Position numbers and translations under genes: made by a program. DNA of 64,000 nucleotides from contig CAVUWK010000006.1 in NCBI GenBank assembly GCA_963745175.1, forward strand, positions 558,001 to 622,000. Reading direction: 5' to 3'. The notes under the pieces are model-generated. The model was not told where the DNA came from. It searched no databases and saw only the letters and a program-made list of their open reading frames with translations. Each line of letters starts with the position of its first letter. The first letter of the stretch is position 1. The DNA is from Bog-473 sp963745175 (lineage in GTDB: Bacteria; Actinomycetota; Acidimicrobiia; Acidimicrobiales; RAAP-2). Below, piece by piece: positions 30,644-39,408 of this stretch.

Positions 30644-31393
30644 TCATCCCTCTTCGGCTGATGCTGCGACTTCGCCTACCCCATTGCTCGATCCAGCGGC
30701 CGGCGCTCTCGGCGCACTTGGCGCACTTCCGTTCCCCTCGGCCGGGGGAGCCGCCGCCTCGCCCGCTCCGTCTGCGGCCGCCGGCTGGGCGCCCGCTTCG
30801 GGAGTGGCATTGGCGCCCGACCTGTCGGGGCGCTGCTGGTTCGAGGCCCTCGACTGGGCGGCCTGACGGGCCCGCTTGTCGGGAGCGAGCACCATGATCA
30901 TGTTGCGGTTGTCGAGCTTGGGCTCGGCCTCCACCTTGGCGATGCCCTCCATCTGCTCGGCGATGCGGTCAAGGATCCGCTTCCCGTGCTCGGGGTGGTA
31001 CACCTCGCGGCCTCGGAACATGATCGTGATCTTGACCTTGTGCCCTTCGTTCAGGAACTTGGCCACCTGCCGGGTCTTGGTGTCGAAGTCCCCCGGCCCG
31101 ATCTTCGGCCGGTACTTCATCTCCTTGATCCCGACGTGGACCGTCTTGCGACGGCTCTCCTTGGCCCGCTGGGCCTCGTCGAACTTGAACTTGCCGAAGT
31201 CCATGATCCGGCACACCGGCGGATTGGCCATCGGGGCTACCTCGACGAGGTCGAGATCGAGCTCCTTGGCGATCGCCAGGGCCTCGGGGAGCGGCTTGAT
31301 GCCAAGTTGCACACCGTCAGGGTCCACGAGCCGGACTTCACGGGCACGGATTCGGTCATTGATCCGGTGCTCTGTAGTGGTTTCAGCGACGAT
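30644..31393 (-). CDS. infC: Translation initiation factor IF-3, AUC start codon
   Basis: Binds the 30S subunit and checks start-codon fidelity. The conserved N-domain RINDRIRAREVRLVDPDG lies upstream of the first GTG (31327), so the start must be further up. Between the in-frame TGA (31397-31399) and RIND there is no ATG, GTG or TTG. An ATC at 31393, with AGAGG about ten bases upstream, is the best start. Rare AUU/AUC/AUA starts are known for infC and support autoregulation. The C-domain has KTVHVGIKEMKYRPKIG and FRGREVYHPEHG. After about residue 185 there is an Ala/Pro/Gly-rich tail of about 65 residues. Confidence 0.92.
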   Translation of the reverse strand: MVAETTTEHRINDRIRAREVRLVDPDGVQLGIKPLPEALAIAKELDLDLVEVAPMANPPVCRIMDFGKFKFDEAQRAKESRRKTVHVGIKEMKYRPKIGPGDFDTKTRQVAKFLNEGHKVKITIMFRGREVYHPEHGKRILDRIAEQMEGIAKVEAEPKLDNRNMIMVLAPDKRARQAAQSRASNQQRPDRSGANATPEAGAQPAAADGAGEAAAPPAEGNGSAPSAPRAPAAGSSNGVGEVAASAEEG

Positions 31394-31594
31394 GCGTCAT
31401 CACACCTCTCACTCGGGCCCGCGGTCCTTCCGCAAGCCGATCGGTGGAGGCGGGGCCGACGAGCGGGCAGAGCCCGCGCCCGAAGGACGTTCGACCTGGC
31501 GCACGATGCTCCCCGCGGTGCAGGGTGGTGGCCAGGTGGAGGCCACTCAGTGGTGGCCCCGCTTCCGTATAGTCAAGGAGCATAGGGTACCAGC
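31394..31594. promoter_or_regulatory. Divergent promoter region and long infC leader
   Basis: About 200 bases between infC and the DUF1844 gene. For the plus-strand gene, TAGGGT (31583-31588) sits exactly six bases before ATG 31595, and TATAGT (31568-31573) is a second candidate. On the minus strand the infC leader can form stems such as GCGGGC-TCT-GCCCGC and GTCCTT/AAGGAC, possibly for control. Confidence 0.4.
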
Positions 31595-32065
31595 ATGAGC
31601 AGCCTGTGGACACCGGCGGGTGAGCATTTTCCCAAGAAGGAGGGTGACGACGCCGACTCTCCGCCTCACGACGGGAAGGGCGACACCGACGTCACGCAGG
31701 CGTCGCAGGACGCCCCACTGACCGACGAGCAGGCGGCGGCCCAGGCCGAGGTCGACGCCATGCGGGCCCAGCTGGCCCACACGCCGGCCGAGGTCGTGGT
31801 GGCCAACCACTGCTACGGGCTCTTCGAACTCGCCGCCATCTACCTCTCGCAGACCCCGCCCATGCTCTTCCAGGCCCGCCTGGCGATCGACGGCCTCGGC
31901 TACCTGCTCGACGGGCTGCGGGGACGCCTCGGCGAGGCCGAGCCGGCCCTCTTCGAGTCCCTCTCCCAGCTGCGCCTGGCCTTCGTGCGGCTCGAAAGTG
32001 CCGAGCAGGCGGGCGGGGAGGGTACGACCGTCGGAGAGAGCAGCAGCGGCGCCTCCCCCAACTGA
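31595..32065 (+). CDS. DUF1844-family protein
   Basis: 156 residues, function unknown. Acidic, low-complexity N-terminus, then a conserved helical part: VVVANHCYGLFELAAIYLSQ, MLFQARLAIDGLGYLLDGL and FESLSQLRLAFVRLE. Small proteins of this family are commonly encoded divergently next to infC in actinobacteria, so the context is conserved. No membrane or signal segment is clear. The start ATG lacks a Shine-Dalgarno and may be leaderless. Confidence 0.7.
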   Translation: MSSLWTPAGEHFPKKEGDDADSPPHDGKGDTDVTQASQDAPLTDEQAAAQAEVDAMRAQLAHTPAEVVVANHCYGLFELAAIYLSQTPPMLFQARLAIDGLGYLLDGLRGRLGEAEPALFESLSQLRLAFVRLESAEQAGGEGTTVGESSSGASPN

Positions 32066-32142
32066 GTCGTCGGCCGGCGATCGGGCTCGAGCCCGCCGCC
32101 CCCCCAGATCGGGGACGCCTGATGGCGGAGTGCCGCCCTACG

Positions 32143-32532
32143 ATGCGGTTTGCGATGCACCGTTGGTTCTCCCACCGAGCCTTGTTGCTCCACCTGGAGT
32201 TCTTCCTGATCGTCGCCGCGTGCGCCGTCGCGACCGCGTGGCAGGCGCGCCGGGCCCTGGGAGGGAACGACCTGAGCTGGTTCTACACGTTCGAGTGGCC
32301 GATCCTGGCCGGCATCGCGATCGCCGCCTGGTGGCACCTGATCCACGAGAACCCACAGGAACGCGAGGCCCGGAAGCGCGAGAGGGTCGAGAAGGATCCG
32401 GCCGAGCCGCGGCCGAGTGGTAGGCGACCCCCGATGGCGATCTCCGGTGTTCCCGGGCCCGTCGGGTCGTTCTTGGGGCCTGCGGGTTTGCCCACAGCGA
32501 CCGTCGAGCCGGAACAGCGCTCGATAGCCTGA
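32143..32532 (+). CDS. Small conserved membrane protein, function unknown
   Basis: 129 residues with two hydrophobic segments (LLLHLEFFLIVAACAVATAW and FYTFEWPILAGIAIAAWW), then a charged helix (NPQEREARKRERVEK) and a Pro/Gly-rich tail. In-frame ATGs at 32122, 32143 and 32155 are all possible and none has a clear ribosome binding site; I prefer MRFAMHRWFS. Lies just before a TlpA-SCO operon, so a role in oxidase assembly is possible but unproven. Confidence 0.6.
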   Translation: MRFAMHRWFSHRALLLHLEFFLIVAACAVATAWQARRALGGNDLSWFYTFEWPILAGIAIAAWWHLIHENPQEREARKRERVEKDPAEPRPSGRRPPMAISGVPGPVGSFLGPAGLPTATVEPEQRSIA

Positions 32533-32538
32533 CCCAGC

Positions 32539-33189
32539 ATGGATCCAGGGGGGACATCCGTGGGCCAGGTCGGCGGCCCGCCGCCCACGCTCGGCGCCGA
32601 GCGACCGCGCGCGAGGAGGCCGGATCGGGTCTTCAAGTGGATCGCCGCTGTCGCCGCGGCGTGCCTGGTCGGCTTCGTGGTCTTCGTGATCGTCCGCGGT
32701 CCCTCGCGGGCGGCGCCGGTGCCATCCTCCGCCGCCCTCGAGTCCGCCCCGCCGCCCGTTCTGCGGCCCGGCACGGTCGCCCCCGGGTTCTCCCTTCCCC
32801 CCCTGGCCGGCACGAGCCCGATCTCGCTGGCCTCGTTCCGGGGGAAGCCGGTCATCGTCAATTTCTTCGCCTCGTGGTGCCGCGACTGCCGGGCTGAGCT
32901 CGGCGCGATGGCCACGGCCGCACGTGCGGCGCAGGGACAGGTGGCCGTGGTCGGCGTCGATTCCAACGAGAGCTCGGACGCCACGGCCACGAGATTGTTG
33001 GCCGCGGCCGGGGCCACCTATCCGGTGGCCGTCGATGCAAATGCCACGGTGGCCTCCACCTACCTCGTGAGCGCTCTCCCGGTCACCTATTTCGTCAATG
33101 CGGAGGGCAGGGTCGTGGGCGCGGCGCTTGGCCCGCAGAAGGAGTCGTCATTGCAGCGCTGGATCGCACGACTCGACAGCGGCCGGTAA
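32539..33189 (+). CDS. Membrane-anchored TlpA/ResA-like thioredoxin
   Basis: Extracytoplasmic thiol-disulfide oxidoreductase. 216 residues. One N-terminal membrane anchor (about 33-53), a Pro/Ala linker, then a thioredoxin fold with active site ASWCRDCRAE (CxxC), GVDSNESSDA and the cis-Pro loop SALPVTYFVNAEGRVVG. Such proteins keep cytochrome c or CuA-site cysteines reduced. It is followed after 2 bases by a SCO protein, which supports a job in copper-site assembly of the oxidase encoded opposite. Confidence 0.85.
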   Translation: MDPGGTSVGQVGGPPPTLGAERPRARRPDRVFKWIAAVAAACLVGFVVFVIVRGPSRAAPVPSSAALESAPPPVLRPGTVAPGFSLPPLAGTSPISLASFRGKPVIVNFFASWCRDCRAELGAMATAARAAQGQVAVVGVDSNESSDATATRLLAAAGATYPVAVDANATVASTYLVSALPVTYFVNAEGRVVGAALGPQKESSLQRWIARLDSGR

Positions 33190-33191
33190 CG

Positions 33192-34079
33192 GTGCCGGCC
33201 GACGCCGAAGGGGGAAATCTGGCCCCGCCGTCGTTCGAGTCGGGAGCGGCCGCGCCCTTCCCCAGACCCCCGGTGGACCGGGCGGCGGCCCTGGCCGAGG
33301 GCGCGCCCGGCATCCCCCCCAAGTTCATCTTCTGGGTGCTGGGGATCGCGCTCGTCGCCAGCGTGGGGGGCCTGATCGCCGAGCACGTGTTCTCCTCCGC
33401 CGGGCTCAATCCGGTTCCCACTACAGTCCCCCCCGCCGCCGCGACCCCGAGGCCGGCCACCACGCCGAGCGCACCGACGCCCCCAGCCGATCGCTCCCTG
33501 GACGCTCCGTTGGCGTCGTTCATGGGTCTGAGCTCCCCCGCGCCGCATCCCGCTCCCGCCTTCTCCCTGACCGACCAGGGCGGTCTGCCCACGTCGGTGC
33601 CGGCACAGCCGGCGCGGGTGATCGTCCTGACGTTCTTCAACGGGCCGTGCAACGACATCTGCCCGGTGCTGGCCGCCGAATTGGAGCAGGCCGACGCCAC
33701 CCTCGGCACCGCGGCCTCCGACGTCGAGTTCGTGACGGTCAACACCGACCCGATCGCGCTGGCCCGGTCCGACGAAGCCCCGTCCGTCCAGGGGACCGGC
33801 CTGGGCTCGCTGCCGAATTGGCACATGGTCACCGGCCCGCTGACGGCCCTCAACGGGATCTGGAAGGCCTACGGCGTGTCCATCTCGGTCCAGGGCAAGA
33901 CGGGGCTCGAGGCCCACAACGAAGTGATGGACTTCATCGACCCCCAAGGTGGGTTGCGCTACCAGGCAACGCCGTTTGCGAACGAGAGCACCCTGGGGAA
34001 GTTCAGCCTTGCCCCGGCCGACATTTCCCGCTGGGCTCAGGGGATCGCCACCTACGCGGAGCGGAGCGCCAGCCCGTGA
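33192..34079 (+). CDS. SCO1/SenC family copper chaperone
   Basis: 295 residues, GTG start. One membrane anchor (about 44-66), a Pro/Thr linker, and a thioredoxin-like SCO domain with the copper-binding CxxxC in FFNGPCNDICPVLAAEL. NWHMVTGPLTALNGIW and AHNEVMDFIDPQGGLRY follow, supplying the conserved His. Delivers copper or electrons to the CuA centre of oxidase subunit II. Its stop overlaps the next gene (GTGA). A second SCO domain is in the fusion protein at 42382-44235. Confidence 0.85.
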   Translation: MPADAEGGNLAPPSFESGAAAPFPRPPVDRAAALAEGAPGIPPKFIFWVLGIALVASVGGLIAEHVFSSAGLNPVPTTVPPAAATPRPATTPSAPTPPADRSLDAPLASFMGLSSPAPHPAPAFSLTDQGGLPTSVPAQPARVIVLTFFNGPCNDICPVLAAELEQADATLGTAASDVEFVTVNTDPIALARSDEAPSVQGTGLGSLPNWHMVTGPLTALNGIWKAYGVSISVQGKTGLEAHNEVMDFIDPQGGLRYQATPFANESTLGKFSLAPADISRWAQGIATYAERSASP

Positions 34080-34705
34080 CCGACCTTGCCGCGTCGGCGC
34101 CGAAGAAGGAACCAATCTGGCAGCGCCACCGCGGCCTGGCGATCGCGGCGGTGGTCTTCGTGGTGCTCCTGATCACCGTCATCTCCGACCTGCCCACGAG
34201 CACGTCGAGAGCGGACGACATCACCGCGGAACGCAGCGTCATGAGCGAGGTGAACACCGACCTCGGACCCTGCGCGCTCGGCGTGCGCCAGGCAATCGGG
34301 ATCTGGAACCTTCAGGCGGCCCACACGCTGACGGCGGCCGACCGCGCGCCGACGCCCGGCCTCCTCAGCGACGACCAGACGGCGTGCTCCTTCACCGACG
34401 AGAGCATCTTCGACCTGACGGACATCGACGTCCCGGGAACCCCGGCCGGGAAGGACCTCGGCCAATTGATCGCCACCGCGACCCTTTGGACCACTTCGGA
34501 TTCTCTGCAGGCGATCGAGGACGTGCAGACGCTGATGAGCGATCCCGGTGACGCCTCGGCGCTGCGCAGCCTGGCCGTCGAGGACAAACGGCTCGCCACC
34601 GACCGGTCCACCGCCCTCTCGCAGGAGCAGGCGGCTGACCGCGCCCTGGCCACGCGACTGCCGTCCGTCGACCTGCCTCCCGTCGCCGGCGTGCGGGCGG
34701 ACTGA
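34076..34705 (+). CDS. Membrane-anchored extracytoplasmic protein, function unknown
   Basis: 209 residues. A short cytoplasmic start, one membrane segment (LAIAAVVFVVLLITVISDL), then a mostly helical exterior part with two Cys (GPCALGVRQA and TACSFTDES). I do not recognise the family. Translationally coupled to the SCO gene by a GTGA overlap and convergent with ctaG, so probably part of the oxidase assembly set. The long open frame from 33098 is out of frame with the real genes. Confidence 0.7.
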   Translation: MTDLAASAPKKEPIWQRHRGLAIAAVVFVVLLITVISDLPTSTSRADDITAERSVMSEVNTDLGPCALGVRQAIGIWNLQAAHTLTAADRAPTPGLLSDDQTACSFTDESIFDLTDIDVPGTPAGKDLGQLIATATLWTTSDSLQAIEDVQTLMSDPGDASALRSLAVEDKRLATDRSTALSQEQAADRALATRLPSVDLPPVAGVRAD

Positions 34706-34708
34706 GGG

Positions 34709-35545
34709 TCAGCTCGCCGCGGGCCCGCCGCTCCCAGAGGCCATCGGCGGCATGCCACGGCGGCGCTCGGCCCGGGCCAGCGCCAGGAGTTCGGCGTCCG
34801 GGTCCTCCTCGCTCTGGAGCCACCGGTACGCGTTCCAAAAGATCACCGGTACGAATGCAGCCGCCGCCACGAACCACAGCACGGCAGAGGCGATCTGTTG
34901 ATCGGCCGCCTCGCTGAGGCCGCCCGCCAGATGATGGAAGTTGCGATAGAAGCCGTGATCGGACAGCCCGGCGACGTAAGCCAGGATCCAGAAGCACCAC
35001 ATGGCCGCGGCGCCGAGCACCGCCCGCCGGAGGTGCCCCGAACGGGGTGTCAGGGGTGGCGACCCCACGAGCTCGAGCCACAGACCCAGCCCGAAGACGA
35101 GAAGGCTGGCCGCCTCCACGACCACGAGCCAGCCGTGGCGCGTCACCGCGGCGACGACCGCGGGCGCGTGCCACGCGATGGCCGCACCGAGGTCACACCC
35201 GACGAGGGCGAGCGACCAGGGCAGCTCGCGGTGCCGGCTCCGGCGGTCGGCGATGCGATCCACGATCCTGGGCGGCGCCCCGGCGGCGGGCCCGCCCGCC
35301 AGCCCGAACAGGCGCCATGGCGCGCCGAGGGCGACCAATGCAGGGAGGGCGATGGCGAACAGCGAGAACTGCAAGGAGGCAGCGAATTCGTCGCGCTGGG
35401 CGGCCGTCGAGAGTGGGGGAAGCAGGGCAAGCAAGGCCACGACGACCGCGCCCCCGAGACACCAGGCACGCCACCGGGACGCACCGGTACGGGGCCACCG
35501 GGACGCACCGGTACGGGGCCGCCGGGCGGCAGCCCCGGGGCTCAC
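34709..35545 (-). CDS. CtaG-type (caa3) cytochrome oxidase assembly protein, second copy
   Basis: 278 residues with about seven membrane helices. Family features are FAASLQFSLFAIALPALVALG, GAPWRLFGL, RNFHHLAGGLSEAADQQIAS and VLWFVAAAAFVPVIFWNAY; the last two align with YADQQIGAAILWICGD in the other CtaG of this locus. Implicated in assembling the copper centres of actinobacterial and Bacillus oxidases. Start GTG 35545 overlaps the stop of a 36-residue gene (GTGA). The N-terminus contains a duplicated RTGASRWP encoded by a 24-base tandem repeat. Confidence 0.8.
   Translation of the reverse strand: MSPGAAARRPRTGASRWPRTGASRWRAWCLGGAVVVALLALLPPLSTAAQRDEFAASLQFSLFAIALPALVALGAPWRLFGLAGGPAAGAPPRIVDRIADRRSRHRELPWSLALVGCDLGAAIAWHAPAVVAAVTRHGWLVVVEAASLLVFGLGLWLELVGSPPLTPRSGHLRRAVLGAAAMWCFWILAYVAGLSDHGFYRNFHHLAGGLSEAADQQIASAVLWFVAAAAFVPVIFWNAYRWLQSEEDPDAELLALARAERRRGMPPMASGSGGPAAS
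35471..35518 (-). repeat. 24-base tandem repeat, two copies, inside ctaG
   Basis: Two perfect 24-base units beginning CCACCGGGACGCACCGG on the plus strand. In frame it duplicates RTGASRWP near the protein N-terminus, before the first membrane helix. Confidence 0.85.
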
Positions 35546-35652
35546 CTGGTCGGTCGGCGCTGGAAGAACCCCCAGACCATCACCAGGAAAAGGACTCCGA
35601 GGGGAATGGCGAACGTCAGGGCCTGGGTAGCGGCTACGTCTGCCGTGATCAC
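35542..35652 (-). CDS. 36-residue single-helix membrane protein of the oxidase cluster
   Basis: MITADVAATQALTFAIPLGV followed by LFLVMVWGFFQRRPTR: one membrane helix with a basic C-terminus. GTG start at 35652 is preceded by GGGAGG at good spacing, and the stop overlaps the ctaG start as GTGA. It begins 17 bases after ctaE. The tight packing and good ribosome binding site make it a real gene. It may be a small oxidase subunit or assembly factor; no family recognised. Confidence 0.65.
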   Translation of the reverse strand: MITADVAATQALTFAIPLGVLFLVMVWGFFQRRPTR

Positions 35653-35669
35653 CGTGTCAACCTCCCAGC

Positions 35670-36347
35670 CTAGATGACGTAGAACATTACCCAAAAGAGC
35701 GCCGCGACGACGGCGATGAAGCCCCAGAAGTACGTGCAGCCGTTGAGGTTCGCCCGGAACAGGCGGGCCACAGGGAGCTTCGAATTGGGGGCGCCACCGT
35801 CCTGGGCGATGGCCCGTCGGAGGCGTATCTCCCGAGCGAGGATGGTCTCGATCCAATAGGTGCCGCCCAGGACGACTGCGATATTCAGTATTGCCCACCC
35901 GACGAAGCAGGACGCATACCCGCTCGATCCCGGGAAGAAGGGCAGCTCGGTCAACTGCCAGATCTGCAGGCCGACGACGAGCAACCCGCCGAAAACGGCC
36001 AACCAGCCGGCCACCTGCCAGTCCAACGTTTCGTCGTTGCGGAAGCGCCGGTCACCGAAGTTGACCAGGACCGCGCTGGCCACGGTAATGGCGAAGATCG
36101 CCGCACCGACCCCGGTGGGCGCCGTGATCCCTCCGGGCCGCCACAGGTCCTCGTTGTTGGCCGAGCGAAGATAGAAGTACGCGAAGGCAAGCGCGGCGAA
36201 GGCGAAGGCCCAGATGCCGATCAGAAGCCGCCCGCCGGTCCAGAGCGAGCCCTCCTGGGCCCGGAGCTCGAACGCGATCTCCTCCGGCGTCTCATGGAGC
36301 TCGGGGAAGCTCTCGAATCTCTGATTGTCGACCGGGTTCTGCTGCAT
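35670..36347 (-). CDS. ctaE: Cytochrome c oxidase subunit III
   Basis: 225 residues, with five or more membrane helices. Typical features are RLLIGIWAFAFAALAFAYFY, PTGVGAAIFAITVASAVLVN, LVVGLQIWQLTELPFFPGSS and NGCTYFWGFIAVVAALFWVM. It lies 11 bases after ctaD in the order ctaC-ctaD-ctaE. The protein is on the long side with a hydrophilic start (residues 1-35), and it is more divergent than subunits I and II, so the assignment leans partly on context. Confidence 0.83.
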   Translation of the reverse strand: MQQNPVDNQRFESFPELHETPEEIAFELRAQEGSLWTGGRLLIGIWAFAFAALAFAYFYLRSANNEDLWRPGGITAPTGVGAAIFAITVASAVLVNFGDRRFRNDETLDWQVAGWLAVFGGLLVVGLQIWQLTELPFFPGSSGYASCFVGWAILNIAVVLGGTYWIETILAREIRLRRAIAQDGGAPNSKLPVARLFRANLNGCTYFWGFIAVVAALFWVMFYVI

Positions 36348-36358
36348 CGCCTCTTCTC

Positions 36359-38413
36359 TTACGTGATCGGGGGTCGTGGATCGCCGTCGCCGTCGCCCAC
36401 CCCGCGCGACAGCTCCTCATGGCCGACGGACCCCGCGGGGGCGACGGCCGACATTGCCAGTCCCATGTCGGCCACCGGAGCAGCGTCGGCCACGCCGTAG
36501 TGGTACGGGTCGTTGAGCACCACGGGGATGTGCTCGAAGTTGAACCACGGAACCGGGGTCGGGGTCTGCCATTCCAGGCCCAGCGAGTTCCAGGGGTTCG
36601 GCGGGGCCTCGTGCGGGGTCAGGTAGATGGACCACACGACGTTGATGATGAAGAAGAAGAAGGACGCGCCGAGGAGGTATGCGCTGATGCTCGAGATGTC
36701 GTTCAGCGTCTGCAGGTTCGTTGCGTACTCGAACACGCGCCGCGGCTGGCCCAGGAGCCCGATGAGGAACATCGGGAAGAAGGTCAGGTTGAAGAAGATG
36801 AAGAACGTCCAGAAGTGCCACTTTGACAGTTTGCGATTCAGCGTCTTGCCGGTGATCTTGGGGAACCAGTAGTAGAACCCGCCGAACAACGCGAAGATGA
36901 GGCCTCCCATGATCGTGTAGTGGAAGTGGGACAGCACGAAGAAGCTGCCGTGGACCGTGACGTTGACCGGCACGTCGGAGAGGAAGACGCCGGTCACGCC
37001 CCCGATGAGGAAGTTGAAGAGCATCCCGAGACAGAAGAGCATCGGAGTGTCGAATCTGATCTTGGCCTTCCACAGAGTGCCGAGCGTCACGAGGTACAAG
37101 AAGCCGGTCGGAATGGAGATGAGTTCGGTGGTGAGCATGAAGAGCGGCCGCATGTCCGGATTGATCCCGCTCTGGAACAGGTGGTGCTGCCAGACGAAGA
37201 ACGACAGCAGGGCGACACCGAGCATCCCTGCCGCCGCGATCCTGTAGGCGAAGAGCGGTTTGCGTGTGAACACCGGCATGATCTCCATCACGATGCCAAA
37301 ACCAGGGAGGGCCATGATGTAGACCTCGGGATGCCCGAAGAACCAGAAGAGGTTCTGCCAAAGGAAGCTGCTGCCCCCGTGCTCGTTCACGAAGAATGCG
37401 GTTTCGGCGGTACGGTCCAGAATCCCACACAGACAGGCCACGACCAGCGTCGGGGTGGCCAAGGTGAGGAGGGCCGTGGTTGCCAGGATGGCCCAGACGA
37501 AGATGGGCAGCCGGGCCCAGGTCATGCCCGGCGCCCGGTAGTTGATGATGGTGGCGGCCAGGTTGAACCCGGCGAGGATCATGCCGATGCCGATGACCGC
37601 GAAGCCCACCAGATAGGAATCCATCCCGCCGGAGGCCTGCGTCTGCAACGGGGCGTAGCCGGTCCACCCGGTCGGGAACCCGCCGAAGAAGAGGGCGCTC
37701 ACAATGACCAGATAACCCGCAGCGAAGATCCAGAACGAGAACGCCTCGACACGGGGATAGGCCATGCGCCTCGCGCCGATCATCAAGGGGATGAGGAAGT
37801 TGCCGAGCGTCCCCGCGACGGCCGACGAGGCCATCATCATCATGATCGTGCCGTGCTCGCTGACAATGGCGATGTACGTGCCAGGCCCGAACACGTGACT
37901 CGTCGGGCTCAGCAGCTCGGTACGGATGAGCATGGCCAGGAGCCCGCCGGTGAAGAAGAAAAGCAGGACGCCGACCACGTACTGCATCCCGACAACCTTG
38001 TGATCGTCGGTCATGCGGAAATAGCGCACCCAGCTGTGCTCAGGAGGGGCTGGCCTCACTTCGTACCCGAGGACCTTGGCCAGCGGATAGGTCAGCCCGC
38101 CGATGCCCGCCATCCACCCGACGACCCCGAGGCTCAGACCGAGCACGATGGCGACGTCGTTCTGGTCTGAAGCCCCCGCCGTCTGCGGGTAGCCGCTGGC
38201 GATCACGTTGCCGAGCCAATGGCCGATCAGGTAGCCGATGACCCCACCGGCCATCGCCCACAGGATGCTCGGGCGGAGCCAGGGGGACCGACGCCAGACC
38301 GGAGGCTCCGACATGGGGGTGCCGACGTCCTCCTCCCCGGGGTACTCGAGATCGCCTAGGTCGGCTGTGTCAATGGCCATGGCCGATGTCCCCCGTCTCG
38401 GGAATTGGGTCAC
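36359..38413 (-). CDS. ctaD: Cytochrome c oxidase subunit I (aa3-type heme-copper oxidase)
   Basis: Catalytic subunit reducing O2 and pumping protons. 684 residues, about 12 to 14 helices. Heme ligand His in SEHGTIMMMMASSAVAGT; CuB His with cross-linked Tyr in FWFFGHPEVYIMALPGFG; CuB His pair in VWQHHLFQSG; heme a and a3 ligands in HGSFFVLSHFHYTIMGG. GHPEVY marks A-type oxidases. There is an N-terminal extension of about 110 residues with two extra helices (SILWAMAGGVIGYLIGHWLG and VAIVLGLSLGVVGWMAGIGG) before the canonical core. The start may be GTG 38413 or a later ATG. Confidence 0.95.
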   Translation of the reverse strand: MTQFPRRGTSAMAIDTADLGDLEYPGEEDVGTPMSEPPVWRRSPWLRPSILWAMAGGVIGYLIGHWLGNVIASGYPQTAGASDQNDVAIVLGLSLGVVGWMAGIGGLTYPLAKVLGYEVRPAPPEHSWVRYFRMTDDHKVVGMQYVVGVLLFFFTGGLLAMLIRTELLSPTSHVFGPGTYIAIVSEHGTIMMMMASSAVAGTLGNFLIPLMIGARRMAYPRVEAFSFWIFAAGYLVIVSALFFGGFPTGWTGYAPLQTQASGGMDSYLVGFAVIGIGMILAGFNLAATIINYRAPGMTWARLPIFVWAILATTALLTLATPTLVVACLCGILDRTAETAFFVNEHGGSSFLWQNLFWFFGHPEVYIMALPGFGIVMEIMPVFTRKPLFAYRIAAAGMLGVALLSFFVWQHHLFQSGINPDMRPLFMLTTELISIPTGFLYLVTLGTLWKAKIRFDTPMLFCLGMLFNFLIGGVTGVFLSDVPVNVTVHGSFFVLSHFHYTIMGGLIFALFGGFYYWFPKITGKTLNRKLSKWHFWTFFIFFNLTFFPMFLIGLLGQPRRVFEYATNLQTLNDISSISAYLLGASFFFFIINVVWSIYLTPHEAPPNPWNSLGLEWQTPTPVPWFNFEHIPVVLNDPYHYGVADAAPVADMGLAMSAVAPAGSVGHEELSRGVGDGDGDPRPPIT

Positions 38414-38439
38414 GTTGGCACTGATGGTGATGGCGCATG

Positions 38440-39408
38440 TCAGCCCCCGCCCTTCGGCTGTTTGGCGCCGTACATCTCGACCTTGGAGTAGGGGTCGACG
38501 TTGTCCGGGTAGAACCCGCCGTCGGCCCCGTTGGCATCAGGGGTATAGGTGAGCGCGTAGGGGGGCAGCAGCTTGGTGTTCTTCTGCAGCAACGCCTCCG
38601 TCGCGGTCGCCCAGGTCTCGAATTGTCCCGGGGTCACGACCTGGCCCGAGTTGTACATCGCTCCGTGCCAGATACCGCACAGCTCGGAGCAGCGAACGAT
38701 GAAGGAGCCGAGCTGCCGTGTCGTCGTGAAGGCGACGTTGTTGTAGTCCGGGTTGGCGTCGGCCTTCACACCGAGCTGGTAGGCCCAGAAGCTGTGGATG
38801 ACGTCGAGCGACGTCACGTTGAACTCGAGGGTCGTATTGTCGGGGACCACCAGCTGGTTGGTCTCGAACCCACCGAACGTCGGGTACCGGTAGGTGAACT
38901 TCCACTGTTGGCCGATCACCTGAATGGGGAGCACCGTTTTCGACGTCGGGGTCCAGATCGGACTCGAGCCCTGGCCGCCGCCGGCCCCGCCGGGTTGGAC
39001 GAGCTCATAGGTACCGAAGCCGAACAGGAAGAGCACGATGACGGTGGTGGTCAGGATCCATCCCAACTGAATGCCGAAGTGACCCCGCGCATCCTGGCCT
39101 CCGACGGGTTCCGGGCCGCCGCGCGACGCCCTCCACATCACGATGACGTAGATGATGTAGATCCAGACCGCGAGTAGGACCGGCAGCGCGATCACGAAGA
39201 GCACGTTGAAGTCGAACTGTGCCCCTTGGGCCGTGTCGGTCATCGTCCCGGGGGGGATATGCGGACCGGCGAGGAAGTAGAAGAGCGGATCGAGGACGGC
39301 GGAGAGGACCACCCAGATGGTGATCAGGCGCCACCAATGGTGTGCCCCGTCCCGAGGCGGCTCCGGCTCGCTCCCGACCGGGGACCCCGCGCTCGGGGTG
39401 TCGCTCAT
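38440..39408 (-). CDS. ctaC: Cytochrome c oxidase subunit II
   Basis: Receives electrons from cytochrome c at CuA. 322 residues: two membrane helices (about 20-42 and 62-86), then a cupredoxin domain outside. CuA ligands are His in SLDVIHSFWAY and the cluster CSELCGIWHGAMYN (two Cys, His, Met). VIGQQWKFTYRYPTFGG carries the conserved electron-entry Trp. Start ATG 39408 overlaps the stop of the upstream cupredoxin gene (ATGA); the longer frame to 39507 is out of frame with that gene. A C-terminal extension of about 50 residues follows the CuA site. Confidence 0.95.
   Translation of the reverse strand: MSDTPSAGSPVGSEPEPPRDGAHHWWRLITIWVVLSAVLDPLFYFLAGPHIPPGTMTDTAQGAQFDFNVLFVIALPVLLAVWIYIIYVIVMWRASRGGPEPVGGQDARGHFGIQLGWILTTTVIVLFLFGFGTYELVQPGGAGGGQGSSPIWTPTSKTVLPIQVIGQQWKFTYRYPTFGGFETNQLVVPDNTTLEFNVTSLDVIHSFWAYQLGVKADANPDYNNVAFTTTRQLGSFIVRCSELCGIWHGAMYNSGQVVTPGQFETWATATEALLQKNTKLLPPYALTYTPDANGADGGFYPDNVDPYSKVEMYGAKQPKGGG

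Noticed and set aside
31327..31329. GTG start for infC
   Set aside because: It would remove the conserved RINDRIRAREVRLVDPDG N-terminus.
35471..35518. CRISPR-like repeat
   Set aside because: Only two directly abutting 24-base units with no spacers, in frame inside ctaG. No CRISPR array or cas gene is seen anywhere in the window.
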